Of a stretch of 42,773 nucleotides of DNA, positions 10,505 to 20,130 are shown piece after piece. The notes below the pieces were generated by a model. It had not been told where the DNA came from and did no database searches. It was given only the letters and a program-made list of their open reading frames with translations. The stretch comes from Homoserinimonas sp. (GTDB lineage Bacteria > Actinomycetota > Actinomycetes > Actinomycetales > Microbacteriaceae). Numbering within the stretch: position 1 is the stretch's first letter; the number at the start of each line of letters is the position of its first letter. Location of the stretch: the NCBI GenBank assembly GCA_025464755.1, contig JAODMI010000087.1, forward strand, positions 1 through 42,773. The letters are read 5' to 3'. The translations under genes were made by a program, and so were the position numbers.

Positions 10505-10815
10505 GCTCTAGCTAGGGGGCTGCCGTGGCGCGCAATGTGCTCGGGGCGAACAGGAACGGCGTGCACCGCATAGTTTGGGCGCCTACGCAGCCAGTTTTTG
10601 ATGTACGGGCAGACCGGAGCGGCCCTCAGATGCGACTCGATGGTGTCGTCAACGGCCGGCCGGCCGAGCTAGCTGTGAGGCCAGGCCTTGACCGGCATAG
10701 ACGTCGGCAATTTTGGTGTGAGAGAAAATCCGCTGCGACCCATCAGCCGCCTCGAACGGGCCCAGAGAGCCGCGCCGATAAGGGTCTGCGGGTGACCCCT
10801 GAATGTGCGGGTGAC
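10505..10815 (-). pseudogene. Degraded GNAT acetyltransferase (COG2388/YjdJ-like) with frameshift at (GGCC)3
   Basis: Minus strand ...ADGSQRIFSHTKIADVYAGQGLASQLARPAGR*; the shifted frame continues AVDDTIESHLRAAPVCPYIKNWLRRRPNYAVHAVPV; no clear N-terminus. Confidence 0.6.
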
Positions 10816-10823
10816 CGTCCCGG

Positions 10824-11837
10824 TCAGCTGCGGGGGCGCAGCGTAACGGTGGGCATCGGTGGCGCCGGCAGCGGTGCAGGCTGGCCCGAAGGGTAGGGGC
10901 CGAAGCGCGGGTAGGGGGCGCCATCGTCGTAAATGTCCTCGGCGGGCGCAGCTGGCACTTCATGACCGATCTCCCTCTGCCAGGCTGCGCGGTAAGCCAC
11001 GACTTCGGCATGGGAACGGCCCACAAAGTTCCACCACATCAAAATCGGCTCGGCAAGCGGCTCGCCGCCGATCAAGATAAGCCGCACAGCATTCGTGCCC
11101 GCAGCCAGCCGCAGTGATCGCTGCCCAGGCGGAAGGTAGGCCAGGTGGTCGACGGGCACCGCTGCGCCGTTCACGGTCAGATCCCCAGCATCCAGCAGCA
11201 CGCCGTGTTCACAACCAGAATCCAACGCCAGCTCTAGCCGGGCGCCGGGCTGCAGGTTCACCTCAGCGGCCAGCAGCGGCGGTGTGTGGGTCTGGATTGG
11301 GGACGTCGAGCCAGCTAATGACCCAATGAAGACCCGCAGCTTGGATCCCTCACCCAGGACGACATCGGGTGCGTAGTGCTCAAAAGTGGGTGCCATGTGG
11401 CGTGTTGCGTCCGGTAAGGCGTACCAGAGCTGCACCCCGTGCAGCAGCGTACTGTCGGCGGTGGAGAACTCCTGGTGAGAAATTCCACGCCCGGCAATCA
11501 TCAAGTTAATCTCCCCGGGGCGCACGAGGGCGTCCGCTCCAGATGAATCGCGGTGCGCTATTTCGCCGGTGAAAAGCAGGCTTACTGTGGCCAGACCGGT
11601 GTGCGGGTGCCGAGGGACAGCCATGCCTCCGAATCCGGAGACGTCGTCTGGACCATAGTGGTCCAAAAAACACCAGGACCCGATTAGGCTGCGTTGACGC
11701 TGAGGAAGGGTTCGACGGACGGTCATCGCACGTGGTCCACCGAGTGGGACGTCGCGAGGAAGCAGCAGTTCTGCGACGGCCGGCGCTGTGGTTTCGGAGC
11801 ACACGATCTCTTCGGGCTTCACATCCAAGTTCGTCAT
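10824..11837 (-). CDS. Pirin family protein
   Basis: SWCFLDHYGPDDVSGFGGMAVPRHPHTGLATVSLLFTGEIAHRDSSGADALVRPGEINLMIAGRGISHQE. Confidence 0.95.
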   Translation of the reverse strand: MTNLDVKPEEIVCSETTAPAVAELLLPRDVPLGGPRAMTVRRTLPQRQRSLIGSWCFLDHYGPDDVSGFGGMAVPRHPHTGLATVSLLFTGEIAHRDSSGADALVRPGEINLMIAGRGISHQEFSTADSTLLHGVQLWYALPDATRHMAPTFEHYAPDVVLGEGSKLRVFIGSLAGSTSPIQTHTPPLLAAEVNLQPGARLELALDSGCEHGVLLDAGDLTVNGAAVPVDHLAYLPPGQRSLRLAAGTNAVRLILIGGEPLAEPILMWWNFVGRSHAEVVAYRAAWQREIGHEVPAAPAEDIYDDGAPYPRFGPYPSGQPAPLPAPPMPTVTLRPRS

Positions 11838-12062
11838 GAGTCTCCCGTCGAGGCGCTCCTCGCTCGTCGGTTCAGGCCGGCCAGAGAACCCATCAATGCT
11901 ACGTCGGTCAACCGTTCATTGGAGAAGTTCTGCCCGAACCACGCCAACCTTGGCCGAACCAAGCAACGTCGCACCCACCCACTTTCCGCCCGCGCGTGGA
12001 CCGAAACGCCAGCGCGGGCACCAGCGCGCCGAGCTGCGGCAGGCGGCGGGGAGGACTGCCAG

Positions 12063-13216
<1,154 letters not shown>

Positions 13217-13243
13217 GACGTTCGAGGCAGCTGAAGGGCGACG

Positions 13244-13936
13244 ATGGCCGATCTCATTGACACCACCGAAATGTACCTGCGCACGATCTACGAACTCGAG
13301 GAAGAGAACATTATTCCGCTGCGCGCGCGCATCAGCGAGCGCCTTGGGCACTCCGGTCCGACGGTTTCTCAGACCATCGGACGGATGGAACGCGACGGCC
13401 TGGTGCGAGTCGAAGGTGACAGGCATTTGGTCCTCACCGATTCCGGTCGTACGAAAGCTGTCGGCGTCATGCGCAAGCACCGTCTCGCCGAACGGCTTCT
13501 GGCCGACGTCATCGGGCTCGACTGGGCGCTCGTGCACGAGGAAGCGTGCCGCTGGGAGCATGTGATGAGTGAGCAGGTTGAGCGGCGCATCCTCGAACTG
13601 CTGGAACACCCCACACATTCCCCCTACGGCAACCCCATCCCGGGACTGGATGGTCTCGGCGATCGCAACCCGGGCGCCTTCAGCGAAGGCGTGGTCAATA
13701 TTGTCAACTACACGTTGGGCGCTGTGGGCACTGTGACCGGCACCATCCGCCGCCTGGGTGAGCCGGTGCAGTACGAAGCGGAATTGCTGGAACAGTTGCA
13801 GTCAGCCGGTGCCGTTCCTGGAGCCAAAGCCGATTTCTCAGTCGTTGGCAAGTACATTCGGGTGGCCGTTGACGGACGCGACGGGGCACTTGAGCTGCCG
13901 ACTGAAGTTGCGCAACACATCTACGTGGGTATCTAG
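13244..13936 (+). CDS. DtxR/IdeR-type metal-dependent transcriptional regulator
   Basis: LIDTTEMYLRTIYELEEENIIPLRARISERLGHSGPTVSQTIGRMERDGLV...HVMSEQVERRILELL. Confidence 0.95.
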   Translation: MADLIDTTEMYLRTIYELEEENIIPLRARISERLGHSGPTVSQTIGRMERDGLVRVEGDRHLVLTDSGRTKAVGVMRKHRLAERLLADVIGLDWALVHEEACRWEHVMSEQVERRILELLEHPTHSPYGNPIPGLDGLGDRNPGAFSEGVVNIVNYTLGAVGTVTGTIRRLGEPVQYEAELLEQLQSAGAVPGAKADFSVVGKYIRVAVDGRDGALELPTEVAQHIYVGI

Positions 13937-14213
13937 ATATCAGCGCACCCCCGATGCGTGACCAGTGCGACCCGCGCTGCGGCGCACTGCGCTACCACCG
14001 GGCGCATTCTGGGCGATATCAAATTTGACGGGTGCGATTTTACGTAACTGCGTTAATCTGTAGTTCTGCAATTCTTCGCGATCGATTCGGGAGAGCCGTA
14101 TGAATGAGGGCAGCGCCATCCACGCCTTGGATGCCCGCCGCCCTGTGTCGCTGTCGCGGCACGGACTCATACGCCCGGGCGGACGACGCGGCGCACTTTT
14201 CTGTGCGCCTGAC

Positions 14214-14248
14214 AAAAAAGGCACTGCCATCTGGGCGGTGCCTTTTTT
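14214..14248. terminator. Bidirectional Rho-independent-like terminator
   Basis: AAAAAAGGCACTGCC-atct-GGGCGGTGCCTTTTTT, with one G:T-type imperfection. Confidence 0.85.
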
Positions 14249-14322
14249 GTACCCTCCGGTTGAGGCGAGAGTTGCGTATCGGATACCTGGAAGCCGTCCA
14301 GGGCGATATCGATGGGAGCAGT

Positions 14323-14820
14323 ATGCGCACTCTGGTGTTGAACGCGGGATTTGAACCACTTGCTGTCGTGTCTTTCAAACGGGCGCTGGTGCTCGTGATG
14401 AATGAGAAAGCCACAGTCATCGCTCACGATGCGGAGCATCCCGTGTTGGGGTTGTCGCACTCATATGAACGCCCCTCGGTGATCCTGTTGACCCGGTATG
14501 TGCGCATTCCCAATTCGCGGCTGATTCCGGTAAGCAGGAGGGGTGTGCTGCGTCGGGATGATTCGCGGTGCGCCTATTGCGGAGGCCACGCCACCACTAT
14601 TGACCATGTGCTGCCCCGGTCACGCGGTGGAGATGACAGCTGGGAGAACCTGGTCTCGTGCTGCCTGAAATGCAACAACCTGAAAAGCGACCGCACCCCG
14701 AGGGAGATGGGATGGTCGTTGAGGTATCGCCCGCAACCGCCGCACGGGACCACATGGCTGGTGCGCGGGGTAGAGCGCACACAGCCGCAGTGGGAAGAAT
14801 ACCTCGCACCTGCTGCGTAG
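14323..14820 (+). CDS. HNH endonuclease family protein
   Basis: MRTLVLNAGFEPLAVVSFKRALVLV; CAYCGG-HATTIDHVLPRSRGGDDSWENLVSCCLKCNNLKSDRTP. Confidence 0.95.
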   Translation: MRTLVLNAGFEPLAVVSFKRALVLVMNEKATVIAHDAEHPVLGLSHSYERPSVILLTRYVRIPNSRLIPVSRRGVLRRDDSRCAYCGGHATTIDHVLPRSRGGDDSWENLVSCCLKCNNLKSDRTPREMGWSLRYRPQPPHGTTWLVRGVERTQPQWEEYLAPAA

Positions 14821-15016
14821 CGGGAGCTCTGGTGCTGATCGCGCCTGCGCACCCGCCGGGTTAGCGCGTGCTTCGATCGCGGCGTTGGTCAACGCTCGAC
14901 ACCGCCGACCGGGCAGACCCAAAACCGGCATGACCCAAGCTGTGTGCAGCAGCATCCGCTTCTGCCGTGAGATCAGCTAAAGCCTCCCAGCCGCGCTCGG
15001 CGGGAGCGCTCTCCGC

Positions 15017-15035
15017 CGGAAGAGCAGTTCCGTCC
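15017..15035 (+). repeat. Partial tRNA-Arg(CCU) copy (att-like)
   Basis: 19 of 19 identical to 15582-15600, with weaker similarity continuing (CAAAGGAACG vs TAAGGAAACG). Confidence 0.8.
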
Positions 15036-15131
15036 CAAAGGAACGCAGGGGCTTTTCTGGTGCCCATTTGGTACCCCATTCCCCCGCTACTTCCCTGTAT
15101 TTCCGGGGATTTATCCCTCCACCTAATGAAC

Positions 15132-15158
15132 GTTGGCAAACCTATTGTTTGCCAACGG
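15132..15158. repeat. 11-bp perfect inverted repeat, 5-bp spacer
   Basis: CGTTGGCAAAC-ctatt-GTTTGCCAACG. Confidence 0.9.
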
Positions 15159-15203
15159 TTGTGTATACCTTTGTGTAGACCTATACCTGAGCCAACAAAG
15201 AAG

Positions 15204-15231
15204 GGCCACGGGCTCCTACAGCCGTGACCCA
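15204..15231 (-). terminator. Candidate minus-strand terminator hairpin inside the relict element
   Basis: Minus strand GGGTCACGGCTgtaggAGCCCGTGGCCC followed by TTCTTTGTT. Confidence 0.5.
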
Positions 15232-15566
15232 GCTCAATGCAAGGAATAGGCAAGGACTGAACATGAACAACTTCCATTGCGCGTACCACAGAAGACCAAC
15301 GCATATCGGAGTCATAAATGGGGCGGCACGGTCCGCCCATAGTAGATAAGGAGAAGGGGCGCCACTGGCCCCCTAACCCCTAACCGGCCGGGTCTGAATC
15401 TCACTATAACTATTAGCGATATTCCTTTTAGTGATGCGCATTGCACAGTGCGCTCAAAGCTGCACGTATTCTTGGGGGGGATGGGTTGAAGTCAAGGGAT
15501 GTGTAGCCCTGTGTGTACACTTGCCGAAGATCCATCACCGCCGATCCCAATGATTTATTGGTATCC

Positions 15567-15638
15567 GCCTCTGTAGCTCAACGGAAGAGCAGTTCCGTCC
15601 TAAGGAAACGGTTGGGGGTTCGAATCCCTCCAGGGGCA
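15567..15638 (+). tRNA. tRNA-Arg (anticodon CCU)
   Basis: GCCTCTG/CAGGGGC acceptor arms, anticodon loop GTCCTAA, T-loop GGTTCGAATCC; CCA not encoded. Confidence 0.95.
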
Positions 15639-15729
15639 CCTGCGTATCAGCCATTCTTGCCCAAAGTGCGAGGTCGAACGTCACCCTTCCATCGAGCGTG
15701 GGGGACGTTCAGATGCCCTTCGCGTTCAC

Positions 15730-16554
15730 TTAAAGGGTTGCTCTCAGCCGAAGTACCGCCTGCACAGGTTCGTGATCGGATGCCGCCGCGCCGCCGTACC
15801 TGACAGCGTTGATTCCCGTCGCTCGCACGTCGATTGACGGGCTCACGAATAGCCAGTCAATGCGTTTGCTGTGGCGTCGAGGCGAGTTATAGTGCGAATA
15901 TGTGCCCCACGGTTCGGTGAGCCGCTTAAGGGCAACCGCCCAAGAATCTTGGAGCATTGTGGTGAGTTCCCGGTAGGGCTTTGAGCGTACGCCGGTGTTC
16001 GTGTCGCCCATGGCGATCACCGGGATGTTGGAGTCCTGAGCGAGTTGGGCCAACATTCGAGCTGATTGCAAGCGCGACCGCCGTGAGAGGTGGTCGAAGT
16101 GGGTGTTCAACAGGAGAAACCTGGTGCCGGTCGCTATGTCAAAGAAGGTCGCCGACACGACTATGCGCGGAACAAGGTTGCCCCACGACTTAGACCCGGG
16201 CACATCTGGGGTGCTAGAAAGCGCCAGCTGCCGCCACTGCAGCACCTCCAAGCGCCGCGAGTCAAAGAAAATGGGGCAGCCTTCCCCTCCTCCATCCGCA
16301 TTCCGACCGTGGCCGATTCGACGGTACGAGGGGCCCAAACTTTCGCTAACAAACTGCGCCTGGTCGGGCATTACCTCCTGAGCGCCAAGAAGAGAGGGTT
16401 GTTCTGCGGCCAACAACCGCCTCAGCAGCCACTTGCGTCGAGCCCACAGGTCGGGGCTGCGCGGAGGCGTTGTTGCCATGCGACGACGGATGTTGTAGGT
16501 CATCATGTGCAGATCTGGCGGCTCCACTGAACCGATAAGGGCGTCAGGCATCAT
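15730..16554 (-). CDS. Endonuclease/exonuclease/phosphatase family protein
   Basis: DLHMMTYNIRRRM, LLGAQEVMPDQ, NTHFDHLSRRSR, AMGDTNTGV, AASDHEPVQAVLRL. Confidence 0.93.
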   Translation of the reverse strand: MMPDALIGSVEPPDLHMMTYNIRRRMATTPPRSPDLWARRKWLLRRLLAAEQPSLLGAQEVMPDQAQFVSESLGPSYRRIGHGRNADGGGEGCPIFFDSRRLEVLQWRQLALSSTPDVPGSKSWGNLVPRIVVSATFFDIATGTRFLLLNTHFDHLSRRSRLQSARMLAQLAQDSNIPVIAMGDTNTGVRSKPYRELTTMLQDSWAVALKRLTEPWGTYSHYNSPRRHSKRIDWLFVSPSIDVRATGINAVRYGGAAASDHEPVQAVLRLRATL

Positions 16555-16682
16555 CGTTTGCGTCGACCGTGACCCCAGGCGAGCAGGTGTCCCGCACCGT
16601 AACCGATCAGCCCGATAAGGGCCCCCCTCCACTGCTGCGGGCCGAATCCCACAAACTTTTGCACACTTCGGCGTTCTGACAT
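16551..16682 (-). CDS. Small single-TM protein (43 aa)
   Basis: MSERRSVQKFVGFGPQQWRGALIGLIGYGAGHLLAWGHGRRKR*; GAGGGG upstream of ATG; stop overlaps the next start by 4 nt (ATGA). Confidence 0.6.
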   Translation of the reverse strand: MSERRSVQKFVGFGPQQWRGALIGLIGYGAGHLLAWGHGRRKR

Positions 16683-17081
16683 CCAGTTCCCCTCGTCGGC
16701 GACGGTGATATGAGCCTACGGATGCTCCGGCAATGCGCGCCCCGCCCGCGCGAGTTTTCGCACATTCCGTGCCTGCAATCCGTTCCCGCGCATGTGCGCG
16801 CTGAATCGCTGCACAACCCGTATCTAAGCTACAAAACGTTCGCAGGCACCCGCGTCTGGTGACTGCAAGTTGGCCGAGGCGCGTCACTTGCGCTTGCGCG
16901 ATTCTACGCGGAACAGATTGCCGCGAGCTTTCGGCTTTTGGGCTGCCGAGACTGGTTCTGGCGACCTGTTCGCTCTCGACGCCCAACAACTGTGTAACGT
17001 GCCTTCGCGCGTGCGGGCCGGCTAGTGGGAGAAATCAGGGGCACCCCTGCCGAATTCCTGCTCCAGCAGGAAGATTGACAT

Positions 17082-17243
17082 ATGGATGAGAAGACATTCG
17101 ATGAGAAACGGCGCGATCAGCTGACCTCCGCTCCGAACTCGACCGAGGCGGATGCCGCACCACGCATCGAAGTCACCGAAGTGGGCGACGGCGTCAAACG
17201 GATCGATTACCTCGACTCGGCGGAAATTCGCCCGGGGGAGTAG
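17082..17243 (+). CDS. Small acidic hypothetical protein (53 aa)
   Basis: MDEKTFDEKRRDQLTSAPNSTEADAAPRIEVTEVGDGVKRIDYLDSAEIRPGE* with AGGAAG upstream. Confidence 0.55.
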   Translation: MDEKTFDEKRRDQLTSAPNSTEADAAPRIEVTEVGDGVKRIDYLDSAEIRPGE

Positions 17244-17386
17244 TCAGAGGCGCAACGCGTCTGCACGCGCTCGACCCGCGCCGCAGCGCGCTCAGCCGCC
17301 CGCGCTATGCTGGCGAAAGCTAACGGCACACCGGCACAATTGGTCCACCGGGCATGGTGCCAGCTCGAACGATGGGGCCCCAAGAA

Positions 17387-18955
17387 ATGATCAACAACCT
17401 AGCTTCTCCGCGCGTCACACAGCGCGATGATGTCGTCCTCCGGAACGGCAAGCTGACACTGTTCAACGAACACCTGACGCCGCAAGATGCGATGCTCGAG
17501 GACCTCGGCTTTGTCCGCACGGTGCTGGATGAGGCCGGCATCGACTTCCTTCTCGTGCGCGGCAAAGGCAACCGGCCTGTTATCGCCGTCAACGCTAAGG
17601 ACCGCAAGGCGATCCAGCGTGCGCTGACGGCAGCCTGCGATAATGAGCCGTTTTACGCTAAGACCCCAGGACTTACCACGGTTCTCGTGGCAGATGGCAA
17701 ACTGTCGGACAGCCCACGCGCATCCGCTGTCGTGCTTTACCGCCCACGGATTGAACCGCAAGGGCTGCTGCGCTACGGTGCGGCATTCGGCATCCGCATC
17801 GAACTGTGGAAGTACACCGACACGCACATTCTGGCGCCGGAACCGAACGCTCTCATGCGTCACAAAACTCCGCGCGCGGAGCTCGTGCGCGACGACGTTG
17901 AGGTGTACGGCCAGAGCTGGCCATCGATCGCTGGCATGTTTGACGAGTTGGCCGATGACATCAGCTTCGATATCGACATTGTCTTCTCCTGGGTGGATGG
18001 TGCCGCCGTCGAGTGGCAGCGTATCCGTGCCCGCCGCATGGAAAGTTACGTCATCGGGGAAGGTGATGGATCTGAGGCGCGGTTCCGTCAGCTGGATGAG
18101 CTTAAGTACGCCCTGCGATCGGTGAACCTGTTCGCGCCGTGGATCCGCAACATTTATATCGTCACAGACTCGGACCGTCCCGCCTGGTTGGCGGAGCATC
18201 CGCGGGTCACTGTTCTGTCCAGCGAGCAGTTCTTCACCAACCAGGAGGACCTGCCGACACACAACTCGCACGCTGTAGAAAGTCAGCTGCACAACATTCC
18301 CGGCATTAGTGAACACTTCCTGTACTCCAACGACGACATGTTCTTCGGGCGTCCCGTCGCCCCGGGCATGTTCTACTCCTCGGGTGGCGTGAGCAAATTT
18401 ATCGAAGCGGAGACGCGCATTGGAACCGGGGAGAGCAATATCGCCCGCAGCGGCTTCGAGAACGCCGCCCGCGTGAACCGGCGTCTGCTCAAAGAACGCT
18501 TCGGCAAGCTCATCACCCGGCACCTCGAGCACGCTGCCACGCCGTTGCGTAAATCGATCTTGCAGGAACTGGAACGCGAGTTCCCCGAGGACTTCGCCCG
18601 TACCAGCGCCAGCGCTTTCCGCCAGGCCACCGATGTTTCGGTCACCAACTCGCTTTATCACTACTACGCTCTGATGTCTGGGCGTGCAGTCATTCAAACG
18701 GATGCGCGGGTCAAATACGTGGACACAACCGCAACCAAGGGCCTGAAACACATGCGGCGCCTGCTTCAGCGTCGATCGCACGACTTCTTCTGCCTCAACG
18801 ACGGCAGCTTCCCCGAACTGAGCGTCGAGGAGCGGGCGTCGGCGGTCAAATCATTCCTGCAGGAGTACTTTCCGATCGCCGCCCCGTGGGAGAAAACCCC
18901 AGAAGCCACCCTCGAAGCTGAACTTGAGCAGCAAGCGCTTGAGCAGGCGCGTTAG
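17387..18955 (+). CDS. Stealth family (CR1-CR4-type) sugar-phosphotransferase
   Basis: IDIVFSWVDGAAVEWQ, LKYALRSVNLFAPWIRNIYIVTDSDRPAWL, HFLYSNDDMFFGRPV; CR4-like C-terminal part. Confidence 0.95.
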   Translation: MINNLASPRVTQRDDVVLRNGKLTLFNEHLTPQDAMLEDLGFVRTVLDEAGIDFLLVRGKGNRPVIAVNAKDRKAIQRALTAACDNEPFYAKTPGLTTVLVADGKLSDSPRASAVVLYRPRIEPQGLLRYGAAFGIRIELWKYTDTHILAPEPNALMRHKTPRAELVRDDVEVYGQSWPSIAGMFDELADDISFDIDIVFSWVDGAAVEWQRIRARRMESYVIGEGDGSEARFRQLDELKYALRSVNLFAPWIRNIYIVTDSDRPAWLAEHPRVTVLSSEQFFTNQEDLPTHNSHAVESQLHNIPGISEHFLYSNDDMFFGRPVAPGMFYSSGGVSKFIEAETRIGTGESNIARSGFENAARVNRRLLKERFGKLITRHLEHAATPLRKSILQELEREFPEDFARTSASAFRQATDVSVTNSLYHYYALMSGRAVIQTDARVKYVDTTATKGLKHMRRLLQRRSHDFFCLNDGSFPELSVEERASAVKSFLQEYFPIAAPWEKTPEATLEAELEQQALEQAR

Positions 18956-19047
18956 GTTCTATGCGCAAGGCGTCGCAGGGTGTGGGGCCAGTCGATGAGC
19001 GCGGCTGTAGCTCCGCGCTCGTGCAGGTAGGTGGGTAGCGGCGCGAG

Positions 19048-20001
19048 CTAGACGGTAGCGAACTCTCGTTGCGGAGGCAGCAACGCCGGCTCCTGCTCGA
19101 CCATGTGCGGGTTTACCGGGGGAGCGATGGTGACACCATGCGAGGCAAGGATGGATGCGGTCTCCGTCGCCGTGACGTAGGAGACGACACGGGTTTCACC
19201 TAGCGGCACCACAGAATGCAGCACCGTGTCATCGAATACGTGGATGAGGTTGAACGACTGCGCCCCGTCGCGGCCGCGTGTGCCGCCGACTGGGACGGTG
19301 AGGTCCTGGGTGTAACAGGTCGCCGACGCCACCGATACTGGCACGCCCGCAAATGTTGCCGTCGTCGAGTAGTGGAGGTGGCCGGCGATGATACTGCGAA
19401 TGTCCGAACCCCGAATCACCTCGGCCAGGTCCTGTTGTGAGCGCAGCTCTACCAATACGGCGAGATCCAAGACACTCGGAACCGGTGGGTGGTGCAGGGC
19501 GAGGATCGTGCCGTGGGGGGCAGGCGATGACAACTCCTCTGCGAGCCAGTCGAGCTGTGCATCCGTTACCTCACCGTGGTGATACCCCGGGACGGTCGAG
19601 TCCAGCGTGATGATGCGGAGGCCATTCACGTCGTAGACGCGATCGACCGGCGTGTCGGATGGCAGCTGATCCAGGAGGCCATCCCGAAAGTGCCGGCGGT
19701 TGTCGTGGTTGCCCATCACCCAGATGACTTGCGCGCCCAGCCGGGCTGCTGCTGGATCTACGATCGCTCGTAACTTGGCATAAGCATCCGGTTCGCCATG
19801 GTCGGCCAGATCGCCGGTGAACACGATAGCCTCGGGCTTTGCCCCTGATGCTTCCACTTCTTCAAACAGGTGCCGCAATTTTGCTTCGCTGTCAACCGAG
19901 CCGTAAAGCTGGTTCGTTCCGCCCAGAAAGTGGGTGTCACTGAGATGAAGGATGAAGTGGTCGGGCCGTGGATACTGGGCCGTATAACCGGACATGCACA
20001 T
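19048..20001 (-). CDS. Metallophosphoesterase (CpdA/Rv0805-like phosphodiesterase)
   Basis: FILHLSDTHFLGG, VFTGDLADHGE, WVMGNHDNR, LALHHPPVP, IIAGHLHYS. Confidence 0.93.
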   Translation of the reverse strand: MCMSGYTAQYPRPDHFILHLSDTHFLGGTNQLYGSVDSEAKLRHLFEEVEASGAKPEAIVFTGDLADHGEPDAYAKLRAIVDPAAARLGAQVIWVMGNHDNRRHFRDGLLDQLPSDTPVDRVYDVNGLRIITLDSTVPGYHHGEVTDAQLDWLAEELSSPAPHGTILALHHPPVPSVLDLAVLVELRSQQDLAEVIRGSDIRSIIAGHLHYSTTATFAGVPVSVASATCYTQDLTVPVGGTRGRDGAQSFNLIHVFDDTVLHSVVPLGETRVVSYVTATETASILASHGVTIAPPVNPHMVEQEPALLPPQREFATV

Positions 20002-20130
20002 AGTTCAGCACGCCAACCTAAACAGGAGGTGGACGGTTGACGGCGATTTGCGCCCCATTTAGGGTGTCAGGCATGGCCCACGGATGCTGCCCCGAAACCG
20101 GCTACGGTCACTCTCGATAGTCTCCAAGAC

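Larger units (their letters stand above)
15017..15600. mobile_element. Putative relict integrative element: att-like direct repeats bracketing paired arm-site-like repeats
   Basis: 19-bp exact repeat CGGAAGAGCAGTTCCGTCC at 15017-15035 and 15582-15600 (in the tRNA); TGTGTA-type repeat pairs at 15161/15173 and 15500/15512; no integrase ORF. Confidence 0.5.

Noticed and set aside
10051-10566. Minus-strand poly-Ser ORF and the 10196-10450 poly-Val/Ile ORF
   Set aside because: Antisense translations of the GAC/GAT tract; low-complexity artefacts, although the first few residues belong to the GNAT remnant
14861-15340. 159-aa minus ORF, including GYQMGTRKAPAFLWDGTALPAES, considered as an integrase C-terminal tail
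   Set aside because: No recombinase catalytic motifs, and the ORF crosses the att-like repeat; too weak to call
15240-15350. 28-aa ORF MNNFHCAYHRRPTHIGVINGAARSAHSR inside the relict element
   Set aside because: No good RBS and very short; chance ORF is likely
15434-15451. GCGCA..TGCGC inverted repeat in the relict element
   Set aside because: 5-bp arms are within chance expectation
17399-18781. 460-aa minus ORF opposite the Stealth gene
   Set aside because: Shadow ORF of a strongly supported coding frame, no recognisable domain
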